Of a stretch of DNA of 64,000 nucleotides, positions 48,092 through 58,530 are shown in pieces. The number at the start of each line of letters is the position of its first letter. The stretch's first letter is position 1. A program made the position numbers and the translations under genes. Under the pieces are notes generated by a model. The model was given only the letters and a program-made list of their open reading frames with translations, was not told the DNA's origin and did no database searches. The stretch spans positions 1 through 64,000 of the forward strand of contig CABXQE010000005.1 in the NCBI GenBank assembly GCA_902514295.1. The letters run 5' to 3'. The DNA comes from an uncultured SAR86 cluster bacterium. Its GTDB lineage: Bacteria; Pseudomonadota; Gammaproteobacteria; Magnimaribacterales; Magnimaribacteraceae.

Positions 48092-49975
48092 ATGTCAGCT
48101 GAACCAAGTACCATTAACTTTGATCCTGATGAACTAGGAAAGAAGTATAGGTTAGAGAGAGATAAACGTTTAAGGCAGGATGGTAATGAGCAATACCAAG
48201 AAGTTTCTGGTGAGTTCTCTTATTTCGTTGAAGATCCCTATTTAGATGAAGAAATTGAAAGAGAACCTTTAGAAGATGAAGTAGAAGTTTTAATCGTCGG
48301 TGGAGGATTCGGAGGAATGCTTGCTGCAGCTAGATTGAGAGAAGCTGGAATTGATGATTTTAGGATAATAGAGAAAGGCGGCGATTTTGGTGGGACTTGG
48401 TACTGGAACAGGTACCCTGGCGCTTCATGCGATATAGAAGCATACATATATTTCCCTTTATTAGAAGAGACAGGATTTGTACCAAAACAAAAATACACTA
48501 ATGCAGCTGAAACCCTAGAGTATTGCCATATTATCTGTGATAAGTACAAGTTGTACGACAATGCATGTTTGCAAACTGAAGTTCAAGCAACTGTTTGGAA
48601 TGAGGATGAAGGAAGGTGGCTAGTTACAACGAATAGAGGTGACAAAATAAGAGCTAGATATGTTGTCCACTCAAATGGTCCATTAAACAGACCTAAACTT
48701 CCTGCTATTAAAGGCATTAATGATTATAAAGGACACACTTTTCATACCAGTCGTTGGGATTATGCTTATACAGGAGGAGATACCAGTGGCAATCTATCAA
48801 ATCTAAAAGATAAGAGAGTGGCTGTAATAGGCACAGGAGCTACCGCTATCCAGTGTGTACCTCACCTAGGTGCTGCAGCTGAAACTTTGTTTGTATTTCA
48901 AAGAACGCCCTCTTCTGTCGATGTAAGAAATAATCAAGCTACTGATCCGGAATGGATCTCGACGCAAGAGCCAGGATGGCATAACGAAAGAAGAAATAAT
49001 TTTGAAACTCTACTTACAGGCGGAAGCGTCAAAAAAGATCTTGTGGCCGATGGTTGGACAGAGGCATTTCGTTTACTTTTTGGAACCTTAAGAAGTAAAG
49101 CTCCTTCAAAAATAAAGATGTTTTCTTGGGCTGCAACTTCCGTTTTTTCTTCAGAAATGTATAAATCAGGTTTTAAAGAATACATGACAAAGAAAGCTAC
49201 TGATTACATGGATTTAGCCAATGCCATGCAAATGGCAGATTATCAAAAGATGGAAATGGTACGAGCTCGCGCAGAAGAGATTGTTAAAGACAAAGAAACC
49301 GCTGAATCTCTTAAACCTTACTACAATCAATTCTGTAAAAGACCTTGCTTCCATGATGAATATCTTCCGACTTACAACAGAGATAATGTGCATTTAATTG
49401 ATACAGACGGTAAAGGTCTAGAAGAAATTTCTGAAAAGGGCATTATTTTTAATGGGGTAGAATACGAAGTTGATTGCATAATCTTTGCTACAGGTTTCGA
49501 AGTAGGAACTGATTACAGCAGAAGAGCTGGATATCAAATACATGGCATTGATGGAATGACTGTTTCGGAGAAATGGGGAAATGGTTTAGCAACTTTTCAC
49601 GGTATGCACTCTAAAGGATTCCCTAACTGTTTCTTTTTTGGACCTGCCCAGTCAGGGTTCACAGCTACCTACACCTACTCTTTAGATGAACAAAGCATTC
49701 ATTTAGCCTACATATTAGAAGAGGTTAAAAAAAGAGGGGCTACAAGAGTAGAAGCTTCTAAAGAAGCTGAAGAAAGTTGGATTAAAACAATTATAGAAAA
49801 AGCTCGATTAACGGCTTCTTTCCAAGAAAACTGCACGCCTGGTTATTACAACAACGAGGGTAAAATTAATCAAACTCCTCAAAATAATATGTACGGTGGC
49901 GGTCCTATTGAATTTTTCTCTCTTATGAAGAAATGGAGATCTAAAGGCAAACTAGAAGGGCTAGAACTTAATTAA
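48092..49975 (+). CDS. Flavin-containing monooxygenase, Baeyer-Villiger type
   Basis: 627 aa; VEVLIVGGGFGGMLAAARLREAGI, GGDFGGTWYWNRYPGASCDIE, VAVIGTGATAIQ, FQRTPSSVDVR. Confidence 0.92.
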   Translation: MSAEPSTINFDPDELGKKYRLERDKRLRQDGNEQYQEVSGEFSYFVEDPYLDEEIEREPLEDEVEVLIVGGGFGGMLAAARLREAGIDDFRIIEKGGDFGGTWYWNRYPGASCDIEAYIYFPLLEETGFVPKQKYTNAAETLEYCHIICDKYKLYDNACLQTEVQATVWNEDEGRWLVTTNRGDKIRARYVVHSNGPLNRPKLPAIKGINDYKGHTFHTSRWDYAYTGGDTSGNLSNLKDKRVAVIGTGATAIQCVPHLGAAAETLFVFQRTPSSVDVRNNQATDPEWISTQEPGWHNERRNNFETLLTGGSVKKDLVADGWTEAFRLLFGTLRSKAPSKIKMFSWAATSVFSSEMYKSGFKEYMTKKATDYMDLANAMQMADYQKMEMVRARAEEIVKDKETAESLKPYYNQFCKRPCFHDEYLPTYNRDNVHLIDTDGKGLEEISEKGIIFNGVEYEVDCIIFATGFEVGTDYSRRAGYQIHGIDGMTVSEKWGNGLATFHGMHSKGFPNCFFFGPAQSGFTATYTYSLDEQSIHLAYILEEVKKRGATRVEASKEAEESWIKTIIEKARLTASFQENCTPGYYNNEGKINQTPQNNMYGGGPIEFFSLMKKWRSKGKLEGLELN

Positions 49976-50473
49976 TTGTACGAATTAGAAATCCTTACAA
50001 ACCCTTTAACTTTATCTGACTTAGAGGCCATCAGAACTATAAACCAAGAGAATATCCCTGAAGTAAGCGATATCGAATCCATTGAAAGATTACAGCAATT
50101 GATAGATTGGAGTAGTCACGTCATTGTTGTAAGGGATGAAGTGGTTGCTGGTTTCATAATATTAATGAGAGAAAACCAAAATTACGAATCCCCTAACTAT
50201 GACTTTTTTAATAGTAAAAAAGAACCCTTTTTGTATGTAGATCGCATTGCCATCCAAGAGAGTTACCAAAGAAAAGGTTTAGGTAAATTAATCTACGATA
50301 AAGTTATAGAAATTGGAAAAGAGCTTGATATAAATGTTACTTGTGAAGTAAATACCGTTCCCAGAAATACACCTTCGTTAGCATTTCATGCTGGTTTTGG
50401 ATTTGAAGAAGTTGGTTCAAAAGACTATGACGATCATAGTGTGGTCTATTTAACTAAGTTTCTTCGTTCTTAA
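49976..50473 (+). CDS. GNAT family N-acetyltransferase (TTG start)
   Basis: 165 aa; LYVDRIAIQESYQRKGLGKLIYDKVIEIGKE; begins directly after the FMO stop. Confidence 0.85.
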   Translation: MYELEILTNPLTLSDLEAIRTINQENIPEVSDIESIERLQQLIDWSSHVIVVRDEVVAGFIILMRENQNYESPNYDFFNSKKEPFLYVDRIAIQESYQRKGLGKLIYDKVIEIGKELDINVTCEVNTVPRNTPSLAFHAGFGFEEVGSKDYDDHSVVYLTKFLRS

Positions 50474-51323
50474 AGAAATTAACTAAACCAACCCCAATTA
50501 AAATAAGAACACAGCCAGAAATCATGGTTAATGTGATAATTTCGTTTAGGAATATGTTTGCCCATAACATGCCAGTTACAGGAACGATCAATACTACAGT
50601 TGAAGCTTTAATGGGGCCTACTCTTTTAATTAAAATTACATAACCCATGTAAGCCATTCCAGTACATAAAGAACCTAACAAACCAACGCTTAAAAGAACC
50701 TCCCTTGGTTGGTTTAAATCAACTCCATTTTCAAAGAATATAAAAGGGAAAGTAATTATTGTTGCTATTAATAGAGTGATTGAGGCTAGATAAGTTGGCT
50801 CTATTTCTTTGGTTTTAAAAATAAAGTTAGAACTAAATCCGTATAAGAAAGAAGCTAGCAAAGATAAAATAATTGCAAAAAGAGAAAATTCAATTGATTC
50901 ATAACCTATAAAAACAAAGAGTCCTACCATGCCTACAAAGATGCCTAACAGTTGGATCCAGTTAGAGCTTAATTTAAGCCAAAGGGTTGCAATAATAAAA
51001 GCGAATAAAGGAGTAGTCCCATTCAGAACCGACATAGTCCCCGCGTTGAGCTCTAGGGCGGCATTTGAAAATAAATAAAAAGGTATAGCGGCATTAAAAA
51101 AAGATAAAAAGAGGATAGGAGCGAAATCTTGTTTTATGTTTTTAAGATATTCTTTTTTAATAAAGATAGGAGCAACAATAAGCGAGGCAATGAATAGACG
51201 ATAAAAAACTAAAGTTATAGGTCCAACTGCAGGAGCAGAAACTTTTATAAACATAAATGAAGAACCCCAAGCTATTCCAATAGCTAAGATCAAAGACCAG
51301 TCTATAACTGCACTTCGTTTCAT
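50454..51323 (-). CDS. EamA/DMT family transporter
   Basis: 289 aa, ~10 TM; AIGIAWGSSFMFIKVSAPAVGPITLVFYRLFIASL. Confidence 0.9.
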   Translation of the reverse strand: MKRSAVIDWSLILAIGIAWGSSFMFIKVSAPAVGPITLVFYRLFIASLIVAPIFIKKEYLKNIKQDFAPILFLSFFNAAIPFYLFSNAALELNAGTMSVLNGTTPLFAFIIATLWLKLSSNWIQLLGIFVGMVGLFVFIGYESIEFSLFAIILSLLASFLYGFSSNFIFKTKEIEPTYLASITLLIATIITFPFIFFENGVDLNQPREVLLSVGLLGSLCTGMAYMGYVILIKRVGPIKASTVVLIVPVTGMLWANIFLNEIITLTMISGCVLILIGVGLVNFFKNEET

Positions 51324-51343
51324 TATTTTAGATTGTCTAAAGA

Positions 51344-52210
51344 CTAATAAGGTCTATCCCCAATTATTGTCACCCTTTCAACTTTCCGTATATTTGGCCA
51401 ATAATCAGAAGCGGCGTAATGTTGACAGGCCCTATTGTCCCAAAAGGCGATAGAGTTATTTTCCCAACTAAATCTGCATTGATATTCAGGGATTGAAGCT
51501 CGCGAATAGAGAAACTCAAGCATAGAATCTGAATCTTCTTTTTTCCATCCTTTAATGTATTGAGTGAATGCACTATTTACATAAATTACTTTCTTCTTAG
51601 TATCTGGATGAGTCCTAATAACAGGATGTTCAGGCATAGGATACTTTTCATTAAAAGCCTCTATTTCCTCTTGAGACTTTCCTTCTTTTATCAGTCTAAG
51701 TCTAAATCCAGCAAAATCGTGAACAGCTATCGCTCCATCTAACTTGTCTTTAATATCTTCATTTAAATCATCATAAGCTGCATACATATCTGCAAATAAA
51801 GTGTCTCCTCCATGGTCTGGTTTTTCTATCATTCTTAGAACAGATCCGAGAGAAGGCTCCTCTCTCCATGTTACATCTGAATGCCACGTATTTTCTCTGC
51901 CTGGGCTCTTCTCGTTATGAGTTATTTTTAATACTTCAGGAAAACTCTCCTTATGAGGAGCAAACGGATGAACTTCAAGATCTCCGAAATTATTTGAGAA
52001 GTTTAAGTGTTCCTCAGTTGTTAAGTCCTGATCTCTAAAAAAAATAACTTTATAAACCAATAAAGCTTCGTAAATTAGATCTTTTATTTCTTTGGTTAAA
52101 GGCTTAGATAGGTCAATGCCTAGAATCTCCCCTCCAATAGTTGGACTTAGTCTATTAACTTCAAAAGGGAGATCTTTCGATTCAAATTCATCTGGGGTAT
52201 ATTTCATCAT
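51344..52210 (-). CDS. TauD/TfdA-family Fe(II)/2-oxoglutarate dioxygenase
   Basis: 288 aa; ENTWHSDVTWREEPSLGSVLRMIEKPDHGGDTLFADMYAAYD, AFWDNRACQHYAASDY. Confidence 0.93.
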   Translation of the reverse strand: MMKYTPDEFESKDLPFEVNRLSPTIGGEILGIDLSKPLTKEIKDLIYEALLVYKVIFFRDQDLTTEEHLNFSNNFGDLEVHPFAPHKESFPEVLKITHNEKSPGRENTWHSDVTWREEPSLGSVLRMIEKPDHGGDTLFADMYAAYDDLNEDIKDKLDGAIAVHDFAGFRLRLIKEGKSQEEIEAFNEKYPMPEHPVIRTHPDTKKKVIYVNSAFTQYIKGWKKEDSDSMLEFLYSRASIPEYQCRFSWENNSIAFWDNRACQHYAASDYWPNIRKVERVTIIGDRPY

Positions 52211-52216
52211 AGTAAT

Positions 52217-53782
52217 TTAAGATACGTTTCGTTCTTTTCCTTCCCAAAAAGGTGCTCTTAAATCCTTTCTAAGGATTTTGCCTGAAGGATTTCTAGGTAG
52301 TTCATTTATGTGATCTACTGTCTTAGGACATTTGTATCCAGCTATTTGAGTTCTTGCGTAAGAAATTACCTCATCTTCGCTTAGTTTTTCGCCTTCAACT
52401 TGAACGATAAATGCTTTGGTGGCCTCGCCCCATTTATCATCTGGTATACCAATAACTGCAGCATCAGCAATATTCGGATGGCTTACTAAAGCATTCTCAA
52501 CTTCCGCTGGATATATGTTCTCACCACCCGAAACAATCATGTCTTTTACGCGGTCATGGATATACAAAAATCCTTCGTCATCAAAATAACCTACATCTCC
52601 TGAATAGAACCAGCCATCTTTAATGGCTTCAGCTGTTGCTTCCGGTCTATTCCAGTAACCCTTCATGTTCAGATCAGATTTGATAATTACTTCACCAACT
52701 TCGCCGATAGGTACATCTTTATCTTCCGAATCTACAACTCTAAGCCCAACTCCTATAGCCGCTTTTCCGCAAGATCTAAGCTTGCCTCTAGAAACATCAT
52801 GATCTTCTGGGTAAAGGAATGTAATGGCACCATTAGTTTCAGTTAAACCATAAACTTGCCAAAAATTACAATCCATTAGTTCCATAGCTTTTAACAGAGT
52901 ATCGTCCGTGATTGGAGAAGCTCCGTATATCACTGTCTCTAATGAAGAAAAATCTGTATTAGCTGAATCAGGATGCTGTATTAAGAACAATATAACTGCA
53001 GGTACAAAAATTGTGTGTTGTATTTTTTCTTGTTCTATTAGCTTAAGAATAAGTCCTGGATCGACTTCTGGAATAATGATACTTTTTGCTCCAGTCACCA
53101 TCCCTGCTATTCCCATATTTGTGCCAGCTACATGGAAGATAGGCATACAAACAAGGTTTACTCCTCCTTCATCCATGTCTCTATACATAGCTTCTTCATT
53201 AACAATGAAGCAAGCACTAAAGTTATCATTAGTTAACTGTACGCCTTTAGGGTGACCGGTTGTTCCAGATGTATAAAGCTGAATAACGTCATCATCACCA
53301 TTACTTTCAAGTTTAGGATCTTCGTCAGCATGAGCGTCTCTCCATTGAGCATAATCTTCCCATTCCTCATGATTGCCGCCTACGGTAATAATTTTTCTTA
53401 CTGAAGGTATTTCATCTTTAATTTCCTCAATGAGTCCAAAAAATTCAGGTCCTACAAATAAAATCTCACTACTGGAATCATTTAAGATGAAAGCAACTTC
53501 TGGGGGAGCTAATCTCCAATTAACCCCTACTGTAACTGTTCTTGATTTAAAGGTTCCATACATAAACTCAAAGAAAATATCGGAATTTTTGCCCAAATAA
53601 GCAACCCTAGAATCAGGTTTACACCCTTCTTTAATAAGGCCTTGAGCAACTTTATTGGAAAAAGAATCTAATTCATTAAAAGTCGTCTCTTTTTCTTCAA
53701 ACTTATGAGCTATGTCATTACCAGATCTATCGACTCTCCATCGAAAGATCTCAACCATAGTTTTTTCATAAGGTATTTCCAT
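52217..53782 (-). CDS. Acyl-CoA synthetase (AMP-dependent ligase)
   Basis: 521 aa; IQLYTSGTTGHPKGVQLTNDN, YSGDVGYFDDEGFLYIHDRVKDMIVSGGENIYPAEVE. Confidence 0.93.
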   Translation of the reverse strand: MEIPYEKTMVEIFRWRVDRSGNDIAHKFEEKETTFNELDSFSNKVAQGLIKEGCKPDSRVAYLGKNSDIFFEFMYGTFKSRTVTVGVNWRLAPPEVAFILNDSSSEILFVGPEFFGLIEEIKDEIPSVRKIITVGGNHEEWEDYAQWRDAHADEDPKLESNGDDDVIQLYTSGTTGHPKGVQLTNDNFSACFIVNEEAMYRDMDEGGVNLVCMPIFHVAGTNMGIAGMVTGAKSIIIPEVDPGLILKLIEQEKIQHTIFVPAVILFLIQHPDSANTDFSSLETVIYGASPITDDTLLKAMELMDCNFWQVYGLTETNGAITFLYPEDHDVSRGKLRSCGKAAIGVGLRVVDSEDKDVPIGEVGEVIIKSDLNMKGYWNRPEATAEAIKDGWFYSGDVGYFDDEGFLYIHDRVKDMIVSGGENIYPAEVENALVSHPNIADAAVIGIPDDKWGEATKAFIVQVEGEKLSEDEVISYARTQIAGYKCPKTVDHINELPRNPSGKILRKDLRAPFWEGKERNVS

Positions 53783-53798
53783 AATTATTCTCCCTTTC

Positions 53799-54377
53799 TT
53801 AAGCCCATCCTAAAGGTTTTAGCTTCTCTTCTACAAAATCCTTAGGGACATCTTCAAGCTTTGTTCCTAATGTGTCATTCCATCTATTCAAAAATCCAAA
53901 CATAGATATAACTGAAACTATATCTATTATTTGGTCGTCTGAGAAATACTTTTTTAGTTCATTGAAATGCGCTGCATTTGATTCATTTGGAGCTCTTCCT
54001 GATGCAAAAGCTAAATCCAAGACAGCTCTTTCTTCATCTGAATAATAATCGCTCTCAGAGTAATTTAATATCTCTGCTATTTTTTCTTCTTTTGTACCTG
54101 CCCTCTCAGCTCCATGCGAAGTATGTGCTTGGCAATATTTACAACCAGAAGATAGACTTGAAGCTAAAGCAATTAATTGCTTGGTCTGCATATCTATTCC
54201 TTCAGATTGGAACACGGTCATTGCTAGATTAGAAAAAGCCGTTAAAAGTTCTGGTCTTTCAGCCATGGCTAAATGTGCATTAGGCACGTAACCCATAAAA
54301 GCCTCTACTCCATTAAATAATTCTTCAAATTCCTTAAAGTTTTCTCTGGTTTTGCCTCCAATGTAATTATGTTCCAT
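53799..54377 (-). CDS. Carboxymuconolactone decarboxylase/AhpD-like family protein
   Basis: 192 aa; LIALASSLSSGCKYCQAHTSHGAERAG (CXXC...H). Confidence 0.85.
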   Translation of the reverse strand: MEHNYIGGKTRENFKEFEELFNGVEAFMGYVPNAHLAMAERPELLTAFSNLAMTVFQSEGIDMQTKQLIALASSLSSGCKYCQAHTSHGAERAGTKEEKIAEILNYSESDYYSDEERAVLDLAFASGRAPNESNAAHFNELKKYFSDDQIIDIVSVISMFGFLNRWNDTLGTKLEDVPKDFVEEKLKPLGWA

Positions 54378-54401
54378 TTTGCTCCCCTTAATTCTTATCT
54401 T

Positions 54402-54686
54402 TTACGCTTGTAAGTTCTCCAATTCTTTAAATTCATGCTGGATACTTAAATCTATCAATTTCCTCCATAAAGGTTCTGAAATCTCTTTCTCTAAACCACA
54501 TGAATCACCAAATTTTGTAACTTTAGCAATTACTTCTTCGATTCTCTCGTTATCAATAATAAGATCCTTATCATTTTTAACCATAGCAGCCATTTCAATG
54601 CATTTCTGCCTTCTTGATAATAATAAAACAAGTTCTCTATCAATTAGATCTATTTCTTCCCGGACCTCGTTCATCCCAATTTCCAT
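54402..54686 (-). CDS. Chorismate mutase (AroQ-type)
   Basis: 94 aa; VREEIDLIDRELVLLLSRRQKCIEMAAMVK. Confidence 0.8.
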   Translation of the reverse strand: MEIGMNEVREEIDLIDRELVLLLSRRQKCIEMAAMVKNDKDLIIDNERIEEVIAKVTKFGDSCGLEKEISEPLWRKLIDLSIQHEFKELENLQA

Positions 54687-54772
54687 ATCTTTCCTAATTA
54701 TTAAAAAAAATAATTATATCCCACTATCAGATAACCTTGCTCTTATCTCTTTCAGAATATAAATTGTGTTAA

Positions 54773-55945
54773 ATGAACACTATAAAAGAGTTAGAAGACC
54801 TTCAAAAAGAAATGCAAACTTGGAGAAGAGATATACACGCTCATCCCGAAATTGCATTTGAAGAACACAGAACGGCTCAAGTAGTTGCCGAAAAACTTGA
54901 AAGTTTTGGAATTGAAGTAGAAACCGGAATTGCTGGCACAGGTGTTGTTGGGACTTTAAAGAAAGGGACAGGCAATAGATCGATTGGATTACGCGCCGAT
55001 TTAGATGCTCTTTTAATCAATGAAGCTAATGAGTTTGAGCATAAATCAAAAAATCCAGGAAAAATGCATGCATGTGGACACGATGGGCATACTGTAATGC
55101 TCTTGGGAGCGGCGAAGTATTTAGCAGAAAAAGGTAATTTTGATGGGACAGTAAATTTTATTTTTCAACCTGCCGAAGAGAACGAAGGTGGAGGTAAGGC
55201 CATGATAGATGATGGTCTATTTGATAAATACCCTGTTGAATCAATCTATGGAATGCACAATATACCTGGCATGCCTGTAGCCTCTTTTGCTATAAAACCG
55301 GGCCCAATCATGGCTGCATTTGATGTATTTAATGTCAAAATTATAGGTAAAGGTGGACATGCCGCTATGCCTCAAACAACCATTGATCCAATTATAATTG
55401 GGACCAAGATAGTAGATGCCTATCAATCCATAGTAAGTAGATATATAGATCCTCAAGAGCCTGCTGTCTTAAGTGTTACTCAATTTCATGCGGGAGATGC
55501 TTACAACGTAATTCCAAATGATATTGAAATTAAAGGATGCACAAGATGTTTTTCTCCAAAAATTCAGAAACAGTTAGAAGATCAAATGCACCAAATAACT
55601 AAAAGTATCTGTGAAGCTTATGGAGCTTCATATGAGTTTGAATTCGAACATCGTTATCCTGCAACCATTAATTCAGAAGAAGAAGCTGAAATTGCTGGAA
55701 AAGTAGCACAAAAGGTAGTTGGTGAAGATAGAGTCAACCTCTCCCCTACAGCTGGAATGGGGTCAGAAGATTTTGCTTATATGCTACAAGAAAAACCTGG
55801 AAGTTATATTTGGATAGGTAATGGTGACGGCGAAGGTTCATGTATGGTTCACAACCCAGGGTATGATTTTAATGATGAAATATTGCCTATAGGGGCTACC
55901 TATTGGGTGAAAATGGCTGAAGAAATACTTTCTCCTATCGATTGA
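54773..55945 (+). CDS. M20 family amidohydrolase (hippurate hydrolase-like)
   Basis: 390 aa; WRRDIHAHPEIAFEEHRTAQ, MHACGHDGHTVMLLGAAKYL, GMGSEDFAYML. Confidence 0.94.
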   Translation: MNTIKELEDLQKEMQTWRRDIHAHPEIAFEEHRTAQVVAEKLESFGIEVETGIAGTGVVGTLKKGTGNRSIGLRADLDALLINEANEFEHKSKNPGKMHACGHDGHTVMLLGAAKYLAEKGNFDGTVNFIFQPAEENEGGGKAMIDDGLFDKYPVESIYGMHNIPGMPVASFAIKPGPIMAAFDVFNVKIIGKGGHAAMPQTTIDPIIIGTKIVDAYQSIVSRYIDPQEPAVLSVTQFHAGDAYNVIPNDIEIKGCTRCFSPKIQKQLEDQMHQITKSICEAYGASYEFEFEHRYPATINSEEEAEIAGKVAQKVVGEDRVNLSPTAGMGSEDFAYMLQEKPGSYIWIGNGDGEGSCMVHNPGYDFNDEILPIGATYWVKMAEEILSPID

Positions 55946-55947
55946 AG

Positions 55948-56403
55948 CTAGTCTTTATTTGGTAGAGGGTTTGTTCCGTATTGATTATCCCCCCCTCCTT
56001 CTGTGCACATAAAATACAAATAGACAAATAAGGCGATAACGGAAATAAAACTAAAGATAAATATGTATTGACCCAAGATAGATGGAGCTATTTGCAAAGC
56101 TACGTACCACCAGCCAGACATATTAATATCATGAAATCTCCTTACAGAAAGTGAGATACTAGGTATCAAAGTAACAATAAAAGCTATACCAAACCAAGAA
56201 GTTAATGATTTAGCTAAAAAAGCTTCAGGATTAGATAAAGAAGATTCATCGAGCGGACTTAATTCATTAACTGATAAGCTAAAGGCCAACATATATAGCA
56301 AGACGCAAAACAGAAAGAACCACCAGAACTCTGATCTTGAAGACCTACCGGAAAAATCAAAATACCTCTTAAAAGCAGAAGCTACTGCATCAAAAAAACT
56401 CAT
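55948..56403 (-). CDS. DUF805 family membrane protein
   Basis: 151 aa; RYFDFSGRSSRSEFWWFFLF, LSVRRFHDINMSGWW. Confidence 0.9.
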   Translation of the reverse strand: MSFFDAVASAFKRYFDFSGRSSRSEFWWFFLFCVLLYMLAFSLSVNELSPLDESSLSNPEAFLAKSLTSWFGIAFIVTLIPSISLSVRRFHDINMSGWWYVALQIAPSILGQYIFIFSFISVIALFVYLYFMCTEGGGDNQYGTNPLPNKD

Positions 56404-56412
56404 ACGATTTTA

Positions 56413-56613
56413 TTACTCTTTATTATTTAATAGATCTAAAGAAGAATTAATCTCTCTAATATTTTTACTTACGTAAGAAGTGAATATAAAAGGGAATAAA
56501 GCATGAACTAAACATACAACCGCCATAATCAAAAGATTAAAGGACATCATTAAAGCTCTAAAAAAATGTTGAAAATAAGTTTCCTCTATTTCCTCAAGAT
56601 GATTCAAATTCAT
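56413..56613 (-). CDS. Hypothetical small membrane protein
   Basis: MNLNHLEEIEETYFQHFFRALMMSFNLLIMAVVCLVHALFPF; start moved from the track (56643) to 56613. Confidence 0.5.
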   Translation of the reverse strand: MNLNHLEEIEETYFQHFFRALMMSFNLLIMAVVCLVHALFPFIFTSYVSKNIREINSSLDLLNNKE

Positions 56614-56693
56614 TATGTCTCCTAATATTTCTTTGATGAGCAATAAATCATCAAGTCATAACAAGGTTAATGATATTGAAATAATCTTAAAGA

Positions 56694-57416
56694 CTATCTT
56701 GATATGGTAAAACCTTGTTGTTCTAAAATAAATCTATCTTCAGATAGGTTTCTGATACTTTCAACCTTTCCAGATTCATTAAACGTAAATCTAGTTACAC
56801 TAACGGCTTCAAATGGTAGACCAGAAGCTTTTTCAGTGTCCTTGGACCTATGCAAAACGTAAACAACAGCATCATTACTTAAAACTTCAATAATATTAGA
56901 TTCCTCAGGACCCCATTCATCAGCATTTCCTGATTCCATATTGTTTAAGATTTGTGTTTTAGAATAGCTACCAGCAATTACTCCTCTAGCAACTGAAACA
57001 TTCAGTTTCTTGCCATTCCTCATAAGAACAGTCTTAACCTCTTCTCCAGGTTTTCCTCTAAAATTTAATCTGTCCATATTTGCTTCATTTACTTCCACTC
57101 CATTAACAGAAACAAAGCTATCTCCAACTTCTAAAACTTTTGAAGCAGGGCTTTCTGGTGTTATGGCAGTAACTTCCATTGTTCCAGGTTCAGCATCAGG
57201 ATTGTAAGTGAACCCAAAACCAACATATCGTCCTGGGTAATTTTTTCCATCTTCCGCAAGATGTTTTTTTACATAGGATATGGCTTCTTGCTTACCGGCG
57301 TAACCTGCTTCAACCCAACCTCTTGCTACATCTTCTTTAGAAGATTCATGGTGCATTGCAAAAAGATTAAAGCTTAGAAATCCTAAAACTAAAGTTATTG
57401 ATTTAAATAAATTCAT
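56694..57416 (-). CDS. PDZ-domain secreted protein
   Basis: Signal peptide MNLFKSITLVLGFLSFNLFA; PDZ-like VTAITPESPASKVLEVGDSFVSVNGVEVNEANMDRLNFRGKPGEEV; start reassigned from 57461. Confidence 0.75.
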   Translation of the reverse strand: MNLFKSITLVLGFLSFNLFAMHHESSKEDVARGWVEAGYAGKQEAISYVKKHLAEDGKNYPGRYVGFGFTYNPDAEPGTMEVTAITPESPASKVLEVGDSFVSVNGVEVNEANMDRLNFRGKPGEEVKTVLMRNGKKLNVSVARGVIAGSYSKTQILNNMESGNADEWGPEESNIIEVLSNDAVVYVLHRSKDTEKASGLPFEAVSVTRFTFNESGKVESIRNLSEDRFILEQQGFTISR

Positions 57417-57496
57417 AATTTTCCTCCGTGTTATAAGAATATTACTCCATATATACAACAAAGAAAGATTATTCTTAAGAAATTCTTAGAAGGAAG

Positions 57497-57571
57497 TGGT
57501 AGCCCGTAGGAGAATCGAACTCCTGTTGCCTGGATGAAAACCAGATGTCCTAACCACTAGACGAACGGGCC
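57497..57571 (-). tRNA. tRNA-Glu (TTC)
   Basis: Reverse complement GGCCCGTTCGTCTAGTGGTTAGGACATCTGGTTTTCATCCAGGCAACAGGAGTTCGATTCTCCTACGGGCTACCA; anticodon loop TTTTCAT, encoded CCA. Confidence 0.95.
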
Positions 57572-57621
57572 AAAAAAAATGCATTGTATGGAGGCTAAAG
57601 CCTTTGGTCAAATTGTATATT

Positions 57622-58530
57622 CTATTCAGATGAATAATCGTTATTCCTAGATCTAAAATAGACGATACCACCAATTAGCAAAGTACTTAATGCCATGCCT
57701 ATCCAAAAATCTTGGGTTGAAAACATTAGATAAATATCGGAAACATCCACAACCCTTACCTCTTCATGTTGTTCTGGCAAACTACTCGTCCAGAATCCCA
57801 ATCTGTCTTCAATAAAATGAAAAATATGATTTGTTTTAAGAACGATGCTTTCAAGAACAACGACTACTGCTATGGGCACAAGAGCTCCCATGATAGGCCT
57901 CTTAGCAAAAGCTCCAGCAAACATTAGCCAAGCCATCAAAGGTAAAGACCACAATGATTGAGCCCAAAGACTAAAAATAATCCTAAACCAATCAGTGAGT
58001 GAATAGGCACTCCATACCCATCCAAAGGGAACGATATCGTTAGTAGCAAAGAATATTGATGCACTAAGTAAAGATATTAAGTGTAATAAAATTATATTTG
58101 GTAAAACAATTAAAGGTACGATTAGAGTTACTAAAAGTATTTTGGACATGACAGTAGTTAGATCTGAAACAGGCAATGATCTCCAAAATATTAAAGTTCT
58201 ATCCTTCCTCTCATCCGCAAAGGTGCTTAAATTAAAAGCTAGAATAGCAAAAGCTACTGTTAACAAAATTGGTAATGCAAGAACGACTAAACCTGACCTC
58301 ATGACTGCGGTTATTTGTTCAATATCTGCTGTAGCCATCCATTCTAAAGCCTGTTCGTTTTCGTAAATCTTTGTGGAGAAGTTAAATTCTGGCGTTTGTA
58401 TATTTGTTAAACCAAAATAAACCGAGATAACTACCAGCGAAAGAACGCAAGTAACAATAAAAGGAGCGTAAATAAAGCCCACTTTATGTTCTTGAAGCTC
58501 TCTCCTAATAAGAGTGACTAGAGTATTCAT
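57622..58530 (-). CDS. ABC-2 type transporter permease
   Basis: 302 aa multi-TM; FADERKDRTLIFWRSLPVSDLTTVMSKIL. Confidence 0.88.
   Translation of the reverse strand: MNTLVTLIRRELQEHKVGFIYAPFIVTCVLSLVVISVYFGLTNIQTPEFNFSTKIYENEQALEWMATADIEQITAVMRSGLVVLALPILLTVAFAILAFNLSTFADERKDRTLIFWRSLPVSDLTTVMSKILLVTLIVPLIVLPNIILLHLISLLSASIFFATNDIVPFGWVWSAYSLTDWFRIIFSLWAQSLWSLPLMAWLMFAGAFAKRPIMGALVPIAVVVVLESIVLKTNHIFHFIEDRLGFWTSSLPEQHEEVRVVDVSDIYLMFSTQDFWIGMALSTLLIGGIVYFRSRNNDYSSE

Noticed and set aside
55989-55995. C7 homopolymer near the end of the DUF805 gene as a phase-variation site
   Set aside because: Encodes the GGG stretch (TEGGGDNQYG) that looks like a normal DUF805 C-terminus; too short and too near the end to be convincing.
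57486-57674. 62-aa minus-strand ORF
   Set aside because: Runs through the tRNA-Glu gene.
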